Part shown: positions 32,888-43,227 of the stretch, piece after piece | Numbering within the stretch: the stretch's first letter is position 1 | How the letters are laid out: each line of letters starts with the position of its first letter | Source of the DNA: Crocinitomicaceae bacterium | GTDB taxonomy: Bacteria; Bacteroidota; Bacteroidia; Flavobacteriales_D; Crocinitomicaceae | DNA length: 64,000 nucleotides | Direction of reading: 5' to 3' | NCBI GenBank assembly: GCA_020635955.1 | Contig: JACJYW010000009.1 | Location: 124,001-188,000 of the forward strand | Notes under the pieces: generated by a model | What the model saw: the letters and a program-made list of their open reading frames with translations, nothing else | Databases searched by the model: none | Told to the model about the DNA's origin: nothing | Translations under genes and position numbers: made by a program

Positions 32888-33642
32888 AGCAATTGATTTG
32901 ATAAAACGAAGTGTTCAGCTTGCTCTTTTTTATCAGCTATTTTGATTGGATTAGCAAAGAATCCCTGTACTTCATCTTTTTTATCCCAATTGGCAGGAAC
33001 ACCATATAACATCACATCCATTTTCTTCTGGTCCATTTCTTTTTGCTCCAAAACGAATAAAATGTGATACACCATATCTGCAATAGAAGCCTGATCAAAA
33101 CGATTATAATACTGCAATTTGCCTTTGTCAGTGATCAACAGGTAAAAGCTATCTTTTTCAATATGAATATGGATCTTTGGACTGAAGGTAGATTGTTTGA
33201 AAACCCCTTTTAATATTACGGTTACCGGATGAACGATCTTCACTCTAGGAAACCTGATCACAAAAAGTGATTTGATCCATAATGGCAACTCGTAAATGTT
33301 TACAATGCCCAATTCGGGAATTCGGTTGTAATCAAGATTATCCAATGGCTCAGAAAAATTCAATTTAAAGATCTCATCTGCCTTTGAATGATTGAAGAGA
33401 TCAACCGGGATCAAAGTACTTCTTGCTCCCCCAGCCGTAAGCACATAAGAACTATAATCATACTTCAACTCCTCATCTGTCAATAAAGAATTGATGTGAT
33501 CACGCTCAAATGCCTGAAAATTTATCTGATTATGCTTTACCAGCTCCCCAGAGGATTTTTTATAAATACCATATCTCAGGCTATCCTCTCGAATATCCAT
33601 ACACAGGACATGCTGATAAGCATCCTCTTTACGAATAGACAT
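32878..33642 (-). CDS. DUF3822 family protein
   Basis: The 254-residue protein resembles DUF3822 proteins, which look like actin/ASKHA-type beta-alpha domains. Visible stretches are VLCMDIREDSLRYGIYK at the start and SLLTDEELKYDYSSYVLTAGGARSTLIPVDLF. The family is almost restricted to Bacteroidota and commonly precedes rsmD and coaD, as here. No molecular function is established. It overlaps rsmD by 10 bases and follows the membrane gene by 3 bases. Confidence 0.85.
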   Translation of the reverse strand: MSIRKEDAYQHVLCMDIREDSLRYGIYKKSSGELVKHNQINFQAFERDHINSLLTDEELKYDYSSYVLTAGGARSTLIPVDLFNHSKADEIFKLNFSEPLDNLDYNRIPELGIVNIYELPLWIKSLFVIRFPRVKIVHPVTVILKGVFKQSTFSPKIHIHIEKDSFYLLITDKGKLQYYNRFDQASIADMVYHILFVLEQKEMDQKKMDVMLYGVPANWDKKDEVQGFFANPIKIADKKEQAEHFVLSNQLLCV

Positions 33643-33645
33643 GGA

Positions 33646-34596
33646 TTATTTTGACCAGTTGTCTCTTAGGTGATTATCATCAATAGAACCAACAGTGTAC
33701 ACTTTAAAACCATCTGTTGGATGCTCCATTGGATGTGTCATAGAGATCATAAGAGTTGGCACTCTGATCTCTCCTTTAAATATAGAAGCAGTATCTAATT
33801 GAGTCAGGTCCTCCGTAAACGGAACATAACGCATATCTTCAGCTTTGAAAGGAATGGTACCTCCGATTTTACTTCTGTTATCTAAATATCTTTCTGAATT
33901 AAAAATAGCATCCATTACAGGTACATAGTTTGTATCTCTTCTGAAATTCTCCCATTTACCATTCTCATCCAGGATCTTGTTTCCATTTTTCTTAGCAAGT
34001 ATAGCTGCCTCAACTTCCGTCATTAATTTATCAATAGGACGATCATCCCCATAAATAACATCTCTTTCTTCAGGCGTGATCTTTCTTTCCGGAATACTAC
34101 CTTCTTTATAGAAGTCCATTTTGGTTCCGGTTTTCACAAAATTGATCAAATCATCCATTGAATTGGTGTATGTACCATGAACCTCTTTATAAGCTACTTC
34201 AGCCGCTTTGATATCCATGATCCTTGTTTTGATCTCAATATCACGTTCAGCATACATATTGTTGAATTTCACCTCTTCCTGAACGGTAGCGTAATCCAAA
34301 TAAAGGATAACAGCAGAACCGATCAACATAGCCACCATGATGATATACCCCACCATAGACTTGATCATATTCAACAAATACAATAACCAAACTACACTGA
34401 CTACAATGAAAATTAGTGCTGAATACAAGAACAATTTACTTTGATCAACGGCTAAAACAGTACCGTTATTCAGCTCAACTCTTTCAGGCACAACAGCCAT
34501 TTTCAACAATACTATACCTGCAATTAAGAATGCAACAGGAAGTATATATTTCTGAATTAAATAAAAAATGCTATCAACCTTGTCTAAAGAGCTCAT
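33646..34596 (-). CDS. Membrane protein with large soluble domain, function unknown
   Basis: The 316-residue protein has three transmembrane segments in the first 110 residues (about 17-31, 54-72 and 82-100). A helix (ERDIEIKTRIMDIKAAEVAYKE) and a soluble C-terminal domain follow. The sequence DIKAAEVAYKEVHGTYTNSMDDLINFVK resembles the post-helix region of pseudopilin-like proteins, but the three N-terminal helices do not fit that class. I recognise no named family. It likely shares a transcript with DUF3822-rsmD. Confidence 0.7.
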   Translation of the reverse strand: MSSLDKVDSIFYLIQKYILPVAFLIAGIVLLKMAVVPERVELNNGTVLAVDQSKLFLYSALIFIVVSVVWLLYLLNMIKSMVGYIIMVAMLIGSAVILYLDYATVQEEVKFNNMYAERDIEIKTRIMDIKAAEVAYKEVHGTYTNSMDDLINFVKTGTKMDFYKEGSIPERKITPEERDVIYGDDRPIDKLMTEVEAAILAKKNGNKILDENGKWENFRRDTNYVPVMDAIFNSERYLDNRSKIGGTIPFKAEDMRYVPFTEDLTQLDTASIFKGEIRVPTLMISMTHPMEHPTDGFKVYTVGSIDDNHLRDNWSK

Positions 34597-34719
34597 AAAC
34601 TATGATTATTGTTTACAGTGTATACCGAACAAAGCTACAATTTTTTTTAAAGTGGGCTAAGTCAGTCAATATATTTTTTCCATATTTAAATCAACGATTC
34701 GCACAGAAACCATATCCCT

Positions 34720-36153
34720 TTGAAAAATAAGATCGATCGAAGCACTTTTGAGCAAAAATTCCTTGGAAATCTTGGTCACACTCCTACTTCAGATCAGGCA
34801 TCTGCCATTCACCGTTTAACTGATTTTATCACTTCAGATAAACAATTTGAGATCTTTATTTTGAGTGGATTTGCAGGTACCGGTAAAACTACTTTGATCT
34901 CCTCCTTTGTCAATACATTGGCCAATTTTAAGATCAAATCTTACCTGATGGCACCAACAGGTAGAGCTGCAAAAGTACTCTCAAACTATAGTGGTAAACG
35001 AGCCCATACTGTGCACAGATCCATCTATTTTATTCAATCTCCCGAAGGCGTTCCGCATTTTGCATTAGGAGAGAACAAGAGAACCAATACTATCTTCATA
35101 GTGGATGAAGCATCAATGGTAGCAACGAATTCGGGCATTACTGATCCGGGATCCTTTTCACCAAGAGATCTGCTTGAAGATCTTTTAGAATATGTGTATT
35201 CAGCTGACAATTGCAAGCTTATTTTTGTAGGAGACAAAGGACAGTTACCTCCGGTGGGAATGGAAAAAAGTCCGGCGCTTGAACCTGAATTTCTTTCGCA
35301 ACACTACTCCTTTGACGTGGTACAGGCTGAATTGAAAGATGTGGTTCGACAAGAATCCAACTCAGGTATTTTGGATCTATCTCTACAATTGAGAGAATTC
35401 AATGAAGAGATCCCAGTGCTGAAAACGAATCGATCAGATGCAGTTGTGCTGGATGGTTCAGAATTGCAGGATATAATAGAATCATCCATCAATGAATACG
35501 GGCAGGATAATGTCATGATCGTGACACGCTCTAATAAAAGAGCTAATCTTTTCAATCAGCAGATCAGATACCGCGTTTTATGGCAGGAGGATGATATGAA
35601 TGCTGGTGATATTATGATGGTGGTGCACAACAATTATTACTGGCTGGACCCTAAATCAGAAGCAGGTTTTATTGCCAATGGAGAGCTTTTAGAAATCAAA
35701 AAGATCAACAAACGGGAAGAGATCTACGGTTTTGAATTTGTGGATGTGGTGGCAAGATTCATTGATTATCCCAACATGGCAGATGTTGAATTAAAGATGA
35801 TGACCCGTGCCATTAATGCAGAATCTGCCAACGTTCCACGTGATCAACTTAAAGAACTGTTTTACCGCATTGCTTCTGAAGAATATCCAATGGAAACGAA
35901 CAAGCGAGTTCGGAACAAAAAAGTAATGGAAAACCCCTACTTTCAGGCCTTGCAGGTAAAATTTGGATACGCCGTTACCTGTCACAAATCACAAGGCGGA
36001 CAATGGCCGGTGGTATTCATTGACCAGGGATATTTTGTTTCTGAAATGTGGGACAGAGAATATATGAGATGGCTCTATACGGCAGTTACAAGGGCTAGTG
36101 AAAAATTATACCTGGTAAATTTTAATGAGGCCTTTACAGGTCACGATCACTAA
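34720..36153 (+). CDS. RecD-like ATP-dependent DNA helicase
   Basis: The 477-residue superfamily 1 helicase has Walker A GFAGTGKTTLISSF (about 51-64), Walker B IFIVDEASMV, motif III VGDKGQLPPVG, and a C-terminal UvrD_C_2 segment with VTCHKSQGGQWPVVFID and YTAVTRASEKLYLVN. It is shorter than RecD of RecBCD and lacks the N-terminal RecBC-interaction domain, matching the small RecD-like helicases of Bacteroidota, probably used in DNA repair. The start is a TTG with no better alternative. Its end overlaps the convergent GT39 gene by 20 bases. Confidence 0.92.
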   Translation: MKNKIDRSTFEQKFLGNLGHTPTSDQASAIHRLTDFITSDKQFEIFILSGFAGTGKTTLISSFVNTLANFKIKSYLMAPTGRAAKVLSNYSGKRAHTVHRSIYFIQSPEGVPHFALGENKRTNTIFIVDEASMVATNSGITDPGSFSPRDLLEDLLEYVYSADNCKLIFVGDKGQLPPVGMEKSPALEPEFLSQHYSFDVVQAELKDVVRQESNSGILDLSLQLREFNEEIPVLKTNRSDAVVLDGSELQDIIESSINEYGQDNVMIVTRSNKRANLFNQQIRYRVLWQEDDMNAGDIMMVVHNNYYWLDPKSEAGFIANGELLEIKKINKREEIYGFEFVDVVARFIDYPNMADVELKMMTRAINAESANVPRDQLKELFYRIASEEYPMETNKRVRNKKVMENPYFQALQVKFGYAVTCHKSQGGQWPVVFIDQGYFVSEMWDREYMRWLYTAVTRASEKLYLVNFNEAFTGHDH

Positions 36154-37591
36154 TTGGCAATAATTTATTATCCACTAAAATATAGACAACATAACCCTGA
36201 TCAAGAGCCATTTTAATTTGATGTTGAGCGGGCAAGTATTGATAAGCAGCCGCCACATCTGTTAAATACATCAATTCTATATTCTCTTTTATATTAAAGA
36301 CCACATCAGTACTCTTTAGTAGATTCTTGTATTCCGGAAGCTGATCATAAAAAGCAGTATTTACTTCTTTTTCCTGAAACAACTTCATTCGCTCAGCAGA
36401 ATATCTAACGGGCAGAGCCAATAAACCGGTAATAAGTACAGCAGATATCCATCTTTGTTGTGATGATAGATATCTATCCGTATAGAACATCAATAAATTG
36501 GCGATCAACAAAAAGAAAGCCGGTGCGGCAATCATCATATAGGTGTATCGCTTTGTCTCTCCGAGTGTAAAAACAATTAATGGGATCAAGATCCAGGCTA
36601 ACAAAAGCCAATTGCTTCTCTTCCATTTTCGATCCAGGATAAAATAAACTGCAAAAAAGATGGGTAGATAGACCAACTCCCCAAAGATGATCATGATCTG
36701 ATGCCAATAGTAGTAAAAAGGCTGTTGATGTTTGGCTACAGGTTCAGCAAAAGCAAAAAGCACACGTTCAAGAATATTGTCTTCAAGTGCGTTTACCTGC
36801 AAGATCCATGGAATGGATACCAATGCCGCAATCCCAACCAATAAAAACCCCTGAATAAAGAATTGTTTCCAGTCAAACTTGCCAGAAAAGATGAATCCAA
36901 CAAACCAAACCGGAAAAACAATGAAGGCCGGGAACCATTTTGAAAGAAAAGCTAATCCCGTAAATAAGCCTGCCAGGGCAATTGAACGATATACTTTTTT
37001 ATCTCCCCAACTGATCACTACAAAATAAATGGCCAATTCAACACACAATATAAAGCAGCTTTCTACATGATCAGAAGACACCTTTCCAGCTGCTAATTCA
37101 AGGATCAAACCGTTTATAGCATGCAGAAATGCTGCCATAAGAGCTACTTTTTCATTGAATAATCGCTTACCCAACAAAAAGGTGATATAAACAGCCAATA
37201 AAGAAAGAATAATAGAGGGAATTCGGATGGCTAAAATGGTATTACCAAAAACTGCTATGGAAGAAGCCATGATCCAAAGCGGAACGGGAGGTTTACTTAA
37301 CCAAATGTGACTGCTTGACCAATCCAGTTCATTTGTTGGCATAACGGGTTGATCATACAAAGTTGGTTTGAGTGGATGTTTGACAAGATTTTTCGCAACA
37401 AGAGCATGATATTTTTCATCCCAGTCATGCAACTGTGGATTTGCAGCCATTTCTATCCTCAAAAACAATCCAAGCAATAAAACAATGATCAAACCACCTT
37501 TAATACGCTCCTTGATGGCATAGAAATAAACCAGCAAAGCGCCTCCTAATAAAAGGATCAAGGTTAAAATGTCAAGTATGGTCTGACTCAT
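36134..37591 (-). CDS. Glycosyltransferase family 39 (ArnT/PMT-like) membrane enzyme
   Basis: The 485-residue protein has about eleven hydrophobic segments. After TM1-2 comes a first loop with HDWDEKYHALVAKNL; the acidic DWDE is the catalytic pattern of GT39/GT83 enzymes. SSHIWLSKPPVPLW and the DHVESCF region also fit. Such enzymes move sugars from polyprenyl-phosphate donors to lipids or proteins on the periplasmic side. The acceptor is unknown. Polyprenyl-phosphate sugar could come from GT2-type enzymes such as that at 55812; this is inference. It overlaps the helicase end by 20 bases. Confidence 0.85.
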   Translation of the reverse strand: MSQTILDILTLILLLGGALLVYFYAIKERIKGGLIIVLLLGLFLRIEMAANPQLHDWDEKYHALVAKNLVKHPLKPTLYDQPVMPTNELDWSSSHIWLSKPPVPLWIMASSIAVFGNTILAIRIPSIILSLLAVYITFLLGKRLFNEKVALMAAFLHAINGLILELAAGKVSSDHVESCFILCVELAIYFVVISWGDKKVYRSIALAGLFTGLAFLSKWFPAFIVFPVWFVGFIFSGKFDWKQFFIQGFLLVGIAALVSIPWILQVNALEDNILERVLFAFAEPVAKHQQPFYYYWHQIMIIFGELVYLPIFFAVYFILDRKWKRSNWLLLAWILIPLIVFTLGETKRYTYMMIAAPAFFLLIANLLMFYTDRYLSSQQRWISAVLITGLLALPVRYSAERMKLFQEKEVNTAFYDQLPEYKNLLKSTDVVFNIKENIELMYLTDVAAAYQYLPAQHQIKMALDQGYVVYILVDNKLLPISDRDL

Positions 37592-37614
37592 GGATGAAAG
37601 TAAAACGACAAGCG

Positions 37615-38787
37615 TTACTTTTTATTTTTTCTGCGCTCTTTCTCTTTGATGATCAGGCCTAATTCTCTACCTACCTGTCCGGCAACTGAAGTATTTTCCT
37701 GTGCTCGTCTCATCAAGTAAGGCATCACCTCTTTTACAGGTCCGTAAGGCACATATTTAGCCACATTATACCCTTCATGTGCCAGGTTGAAAGATATATG
37801 ATCACTCATCCCTAACAATTGCGCGAAATATACTCTAGTATCACCTTTTTTGATCTTGTATTCTTCCATCAGCTCAGTCAAAATCTGAGAACTACGCTCA
37901 TTATGTGTTCCGGCACAGAACCAGATCTGGTCAACATGCTCACACATGTAGGCTAAAGCTGTATTGTAATCAGTATCCGTTGCTTCTTTATTGGGTTGGA
38001 TAGGTGACGGATAGCCCTCTTCAGCAGCTTTTTCACGCTCTTTTTCCATGTAAGCTCCACGCACCAGTTTAATTCCCAAAATGTATCCTGTTTCTTGCGC
38101 TTTCAGGTGACTTTCTTTCAAAAACGCCAATCTATCATGACGATACATTTGCAAAGTGTTATAGACAATCGCCTTCTCTTTGTTGTATTTTGCCATCATA
38201 ACATCTGCCATACGATCGATAGCATCCTGAAACCAGGTATCTTCTGCATCAATGAATACCGGAACATTTGCTTCATGTGCCGCACTACAAATAGCATCAA
38301 CACGATCCATAACTACCTCATAGGCCTTTTTATCAGCTTCTGAAAGTTTATCTTCTCCCTTATTAGCTTTTGCCAGTAAATCTGTTTTACAGATGCCGGT
38401 TGGTTTAAATACCGCGAAGGGTATATCATTGTTATCTCTTGACTTATGAATAGTCGCAATGATCTCATCACGCGTATGATCCAGATCTTCATCCGATTCT
38501 TTTCCTTCCACTGAATAATCCAGAATGGTACCAATGTTGAACTGTCCCAATTGTGAGATCTTAGTATCACAGTCATTGATAGATTCCCCACCACAAAACT
38601 GTTTAAATATAGTTTTTTTGATCATCCCTTTTATGGGAAGATGTATGGCGAAAGCGACTTTTTGAGCAGTATCTCCAAACTTTACCAACCAGGGTTTTCC
38701 TATCATTTTAAACAGCCTGTATGACCATTGCAGGTCTTTATCCGACTTACCGGCGAAGGCTATTTCAGTGTTATCGAATGATATCAT
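37615..38787 (-). CDS. Proline dehydrogenase
   Basis: From the ATG at 38787 the protein has 390 residues. It oxidises proline to pyrroline-5-carboxylate with FAD, feeding electrons to the respiratory quinone. FAD-barrel motifs are visible: FAVFKPTGIC, VFIDAEDTWFQDAID, YILGIKLVRGAYMEKE and the C-terminal RRAQENTSVAGQVGRELGLI. The longer upstream frame overlaps the divergent aroB region and has no family counterpart. The P5C dehydrogenase gene is not in the window. The head-to-head arrangement with aroB (57 bases apart) is a recurring Bacteroidota layout. Confidence 0.93.
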   Translation of the reverse strand: MISFDNTEIAFAGKSDKDLQWSYRLFKMIGKPWLVKFGDTAQKVAFAIHLPIKGMIKKTIFKQFCGGESINDCDTKISQLGQFNIGTILDYSVEGKESDEDLDHTRDEIIATIHKSRDNNDIPFAVFKPTGICKTDLLAKANKGEDKLSEADKKAYEVVMDRVDAICSAAHEANVPVFIDAEDTWFQDAIDRMADVMMAKYNKEKAIVYNTLQMYRHDRLAFLKESHLKAQETGYILGIKLVRGAYMEKEREKAAEEGYPSPIQPNKEATDTDYNTALAYMCEHVDQIWFCAGTHNERSSQILTELMEEYKIKKGDTRVYFAQLLGMSDHISFNLAHEGYNVAKYVPYGPVKEVMPYLMRRAQENTSVAGQVGRELGLIIKEKERRKNKK

Positions 38788-38844
38788 GACGCAAATATGG
38801 AGATTTTTTATGCAAGAGAAACTGACATTTTTCAATTTCAATTC

Positions 38845-39933
38845 ATGGAACTCATTACCTTTGAATACATGCTTGAAAGTCTGCGATATAACAATTCTAC
38901 CATTCATTTTGGTTCTTTAGCTGATTCAGGCTTTGAAGAGTTACTTGAAAAAGAATATGGCTCTTCTAAAAAGATCATTTTAACGGATGAAACAGTTGGT
39001 GAATTGTGGATTGAAGATCTTATCACCAGCTTTCCGGTATTGTCTCATGCTGAGATCATACAAATTCCACCTGGAGAAGATTTCAAATCCATTGAAGTTT
39101 GCACACAGATCTGGGAAGCACTTTCAGAATATCAAATTGGCAGAAATGACCTCATCATTAATTTTGGTGGAGGTGTGATCACTGATCTGGGAGGATTTGT
39201 GGCTTCATTATTCAAAAGAGGGTTAAGGTTCATCAATATTCCAACCACGCTTTTATCTCAGGTAGATGCTTCTGTTGGAGGTAAAACGGGGGTTGATCTG
39301 GGGCCTTACAAAAATCAGATCGGTGTTTTTTCAGATGCAGAACACGTTTTCATTGATCCACGCTTTTTAGGAACACTTTCGGATGATCAATTGCTTTCTG
39401 GTTTTACTGAAATGCTGAAACATGGTTTAATCGCCAGTGAAGAACATTGGAATAATTTAATCGCCTTATCAAAAGTGGATAGTCAAATTGACATTGAATT
39501 AATTCTACAATCTGTCAATATAAAAAAGCAGATCGTTGAAGTAGATCATAAAGAAACCGGTATCAGAAAGAACCTGAATTTTGGTCATACCATTGGACAT
39601 GCCATTGAAGGATATAAACTAGCCAATGATAAACCCATATTACATGGATTTGCTGTTGCCTGGGGTATGGTAGCTGAAGCTGAACTTTCTTTGATGAAAG
39701 GATTGATCACTAGGGATATCAACGAAGAGATCAAAAATAAGATTGAAAGCAAGTACCCAAAAATTTCCATGGATCCGTCCGATTTTAAAGACATCATCAA
39801 ATTGATGTATAATGACAAAAAGAACCGGGAGAATAAGATCCAGTTCACACTAATTTCAGGGATCGGTATGGCCGTTTATGATCAAAATGTCACTGATAAA
39901 GAGATCTTAGATGTTTTGAAGAAGGTTTTTTAA
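38845..39933 (+). CDS. aroB: 3-dehydroquinate synthase
   Basis: This 362-residue enzyme converts DAHP to 3-dehydroquinate in the shikimate pathway, using NAD and a metal ion. The conserved core is complete: NFGGGVITDLGGFVASLFKR, then IPTTLLSQVDASVGGKTGVD, then FTEMLKHGLIAS and NFGHTIGHAIEG, which supply the metal-binding Glu/His residues. The start at 38845 (MELITFEYML) is chosen because the upstream part runs into the divergent promoter region. It converges with the membrane protein at 39930 with a 4-base overlap. Confidence 0.95.
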   Translation: MELITFEYMLESLRYNNSTIHFGSLADSGFEELLEKEYGSSKKIILTDETVGELWIEDLITSFPVLSHAEIIQIPPGEDFKSIEVCTQIWEALSEYQIGRNDLIINFGGGVITDLGGFVASLFKRGLRFINIPTTLLSQVDASVGGKTGVDLGPYKNQIGVFSDAEHVFIDPRFLGTLSDDQLLSGFTEMLKHGLIASEEHWNNLIALSKVDSQIDIELILQSVNIKKQIVEVDHKETGIRKNLNFGHTIGHAIEGYKLANDKPILHGFAVAWGMVAEAELSLMKGLITRDINEEIKNKIESKYPKISMDPSDFKDIIKLMYNDKKNRENKIQFTLISGIGMAVYDQNVTDKEILDVLKKVF

Positions 39934-41117
39934 TTCTTCCAAAAAGGAATTTTTTGTTCCATTTCTTCATTAGCCAAACTTCGCACTACAAGATCGTGTT
40001 TACCAGAATTCAAGTGGTCAATTCCTATGACTGATTTCATACCCAATTGGTCATTTTCTTTAGGTCGATAATTAAACCATTCAACCTGATAAAGACTGTC
40101 ATCTATGAAAATCAAAACATCCTCTTCAAGATATTGATCATCTGTAAGATTATCATCAAAATCCACATCATAAGGAACGATCAGATCTATATAATTTTCA
40201 TTGATAATATCTGATTGAATACTCGGACCATAGATCTTTTCATTCTCATTTTCTGGAGAGTCTCTGTAAAAAGAAGGATAAATCCATTGTTCATTACTTG
40301 CCATTGACCATCTATGTTCTCTCGAATCTAATAGATATGGCCAATGCATGACCTTATAAATTGCATTGTAGGTGAAAATGACACCTATTAATATGACTAC
40401 CAGCATACCTATGAAGGTCTTTAACTTGGAAACGTTGCTACTAAATAAAGCTAGTGAACTATCATAAAATACACGTAGAGATAATCGATCAAACAACCAG
40501 AATATTGGAAAGGTTATATATGATAAATAGGGTATTCTACGAAATAAACCGAACAGAAAAAGGTCAAAATGATAGATCATGATCAACCAGATCGTTAAAC
40601 TAAAGTACCAGTCAGGAAGATCAGCTAATAAGCTTGGTACACTCAAAATAACAGTAGTGAGGATAACAAATCCCAGTATCACCATTGTAGTGAGTACTGA
40701 AATGTACATTACAAGCCCTGAAATGTTGTCTACCCTATGAATTTCATCTTGCAAACTCTTTCCTTCACCATACTTATTTCGATAAGGATTTGGGTAACTT
40801 TTAACTTTATTAGAAACACCTTTTGGAAATACATAGTTGACACAAAGTAAACCCAACCAATATGTTCTAAGCAACAAATGTGACAAGAATCCAAGGGTTA
40901 GCATTTTTAACGCCAACATTCCAAGAATGATGAATATTCCTGTGCCTGGAAGATGAGCAGTCATTTTCAGGCGCATCATGAAATCAACAAAAATATCTTC
41001 TAACTGAAATAAGGTAAAGATCGCTCCACCTGAGATCAACAACTCTAAGTTCCATGAATTCTCTTGAAGCTCCTTGAGCCAGGCAGGGATTTGATACTTA
41101 TTCTCATTTTCAGACAT
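39930..41117 (-). CDS. Polytopic membrane protein, function unknown
   Basis: The 395-residue protein starts with a soluble helix (KYQIPAWLKELQENSWNLELLISGG). Five or six transmembrane segments follow up to about residue 270. The extracytoplasmic C-terminal part is rich in acidic residues (VPYDVDFDDNLTDDQYLEEDVLIFIDD) and ends in a beta-like region. The wording IPAWLKELQENSWNLELLISGG recurs in Bacteroidota membrane proteins of unknown role. No active-site motif is visible. It may be cotranscribed with nothing: the upstream neighbour ends 31 bases away on the same strand. Confidence 0.7.
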   Translation of the reverse strand: MSENENKYQIPAWLKELQENSWNLELLISGGAIFTLFQLEDIFVDFMMRLKMTAHLPGTGIFIILGMLALKMLTLGFLSHLLLRTYWLGLLCVNYVFPKGVSNKVKSYPNPYRNKYGEGKSLQDEIHRVDNISGLVMYISVLTTMVILGFVILTTVILSVPSLLADLPDWYFSLTIWLIMIYHFDLFLFGLFRRIPYLSYITFPIFWLFDRLSLRVFYDSSLALFSSNVSKLKTFIGMLVVILIGVIFTYNAIYKVMHWPYLLDSREHRWSMASNEQWIYPSFYRDSPENENEKIYGPSIQSDIINENYIDLIVPYDVDFDDNLTDDQYLEEDVLIFIDDSLYQVEWFNYRPKENDQLGMKSVIGIDHLNSGKHDLVVRSLANEEMEQKIPFWKN

Positions 41118-41148
41118 AAATTCAAATATAGAATAATGAAAATGAAAT

Positions 41149-43227
41149 CTACAATCTGATCTTTAACTGCAATTTGAAATCCATCTTTCGTGGACCCACA
41201 ATTTCCTCCAAACCGGATGAAATACTTTGCACATTCTCATATGACCATAAGCCCCAACGGGCCCAAAGATCAATATGCTCACCAATTTCGTACTTAGCCA
41301 TCAAATAAGTTCTCATTCCACGGTTGTAGTAGGAAGGAATGCTGAACACATACAACAGGTCATTCTCATATGCATAGACCCTCGCATCATAAGAACCTGC
41401 ATCAAATACAGCAAATCGGCTGTATAATTTTAAAGGGGTTTTCTTGAAGGAATACACCACATCCTGGAACATTAATAAGCCATGACTTATGTCTTTGTCG
41501 TAGGCATATCTGGTCCATTCAATTCTTGATTTCAAAGAGATCTGATCATTGATCTTTTGATCATAGTTCAAGCGAACATTGGTTTTATTCAATTTTACCT
41601 GACCGTCAATACCACCCAAATCTTCTTTGGTATTCTTTTCAGTGACCTTATTTCTGAAACGGATATAGAATGAAGAACGCCTATTGATGTTGAAATCAAA
41701 TTGGGTAAATACTTCACGACCTTCAGAAAAATCATCTGTTAACCACTTGAAGTAAGTATATTGAAACTGATCATAATAAGCAGATGCCGAAATTCTTTTC
41801 GATAATCTGGCTTTGATCCCGAAATATAACCCCTGCTCACCTGAATTATCTGATGACTCGCCAAAGCCCGTTGAATAAAGCGATTGAAACGCTTTGTCAT
41901 AGTTACGATAAAGAATGATCAAATCCAATTTAGGATCAGCATGCCAGGCAATACCGTTCACAGTCCCCAATTTCAGATTATCAGACATAGCGGTTTCACC
42001 AAAAAATGACAACTTTCTGAAATACCAACGATAGTTAATACCAGATGTGAGTAGCTCCTGACCATTAAATTTATAGGCATTATAGGGCTTAGTGGTTCCA
42101 CTCAATGGTGTGTCATACTTGGTATAAACAGAAGCCAGTCCTATTCGATATGTCTTACCACGATAAGCTATTTCTCCTCCTGTGATCAGTTCTCCAACAG
42201 CCCATTTATCATCCATTTCGTTCACTGTTCTGTGATATCCTGAAGTTTGGAAAGAAGAAAAAGTATTATCAAAAAATAGATCAGTTGAATCTACTGTATT
42301 CAGATTGGCATCCAGCTTTTTGTAAGAACCAAAAACGGTTAGATCGAATTTGCCCATCTCAATATTTGCTCCAACACCTCTTAAAAACTGATTTTCATTA
42401 ACAGATGTATAGGGCTTTAATCCCCCCGCATACCTGCGCGCAGCAGTTACATCAGCCGTTTTACGCATAGCAAACCCTGACCACATAGTTAAACCCTGCC
42501 CCACTCTAAACTGGTAATCTCCTATGGCTAATCGCTTAATCTTCCAAAGATCATTAAAGTACAGGTGGCCTGAATAGAAATCGAATCCTTGTTTGTTATT
42601 GCCTTTAAAGAATTCTTCACCCGCATCTTTCTCTGCCGTTAATCCCCAGCTAACGCGATCCTTATAAGTGTTTCTATATCTTACATAATACTTATCAGGG
42701 CTCCCCAGGTATTTCTTGTTTACACTTTGCAATGAATCGGTCACATCAACATATCCCACCTTAGGAGACAAAACCCTTTCATATCTCAAGAACACCTCTT
42801 GCTTCCCATATTTAAAAGCATTTCTCCATTTGAATGGTTTTTCTTCTCCTTCACCTACTCTTACAAATGGTAAGATCATTTCCACCGCTTCAACATCCAG
42901 GTATTCAATGGCATTTAATTCATAAATGGTGATCATATCACCATGCTTTTGGGTGTAATTCAGAATGGACTGAATTTGAATATCGGTTAAGATTCCCAGG
43001 CGGTTTAACTCATCAAAATCTGTTTGGTTCAGATTGATTGGATTATCATAGAAATGATACAGATCATCAAAATAGGTGGTAAGGTCAATGTCTGAGTCTT
43101 CCAAATTATCTCCAATGAATTCAATTCTTTTCTCAATGATCTTTTGACGCTCTTCATCCGGGTCTTGCCCTTGTGCAAAGGCTTGACCAAGACTGATGAT
43201 CGATATGAAAAGAAATATCTTTCTCAT
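41149..43227 (-). CDS. Helix-hairpin-helix protein with predicted outer-membrane barrel
   Basis: From the ATG at 43227 the protein has 692 residues, with a signal peptide (MRKIFLFISIISLGQAFAQ). Two ComEA-like helix-hairpin-helix units follow (about 45-105; NPINLNQTDFDELNRLGILTDIQIQSIL and ITIYELNAIEYLDVEAVEMIL). The remaining 550 residues are alternating strands of a large barrel, ending in FKLQLKIRL. The start shares the base A with the stop of the upstream PorV/PorQ-like gene (TAATG), a strong coupling signal. HhH usually binds DNA non-specifically; a barrel carrying it could bind DNA at the outer membrane, but this is inference. Confidence 0.78.
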   Translation of the reverse strand: MRKIFLFISIISLGQAFAQGQDPDEERQKIIEKRIEFIGDNLEDSDIDLTTYFDDLYHFYDNPINLNQTDFDELNRLGILTDIQIQSILNYTQKHGDMITIYELNAIEYLDVEAVEMILPFVRVGEGEEKPFKWRNAFKYGKQEVFLRYERVLSPKVGYVDVTDSLQSVNKKYLGSPDKYYVRYRNTYKDRVSWGLTAEKDAGEEFFKGNNKQGFDFYSGHLYFNDLWKIKRLAIGDYQFRVGQGLTMWSGFAMRKTADVTAARRYAGGLKPYTSVNENQFLRGVGANIEMGKFDLTVFGSYKKLDANLNTVDSTDLFFDNTFSSFQTSGYHRTVNEMDDKWAVGELITGGEIAYRGKTYRIGLASVYTKYDTPLSGTTKPYNAYKFNGQELLTSGINYRWYFRKLSFFGETAMSDNLKLGTVNGIAWHADPKLDLIILYRNYDKAFQSLYSTGFGESSDNSGEQGLYFGIKARLSKRISASAYYDQFQYTYFKWLTDDFSEGREVFTQFDFNINRRSSFYIRFRNKVTEKNTKEDLGGIDGQVKLNKTNVRLNYDQKINDQISLKSRIEWTRYAYDKDISHGLLMFQDVVYSFKKTPLKLYSRFAVFDAGSYDARVYAYENDLLYVFSIPSYYNRGMRTYLMAKYEIGEHIDLWARWGLWSYENVQSISSGLEEIVGPRKMDFKLQLKIRL

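Noticed and set aside
32418..32945. 175-codon plus-strand frame over rsmD
   Set aside because: It is fully antisense to rsmD, whose motifs are clear; no domain or promoter is seen.
39900..39960. Terminator between aroB and the 39930 gene
   Set aside because: There is a T-run and a short TTCC/GGAA pairing, but the stem is too weak to call.
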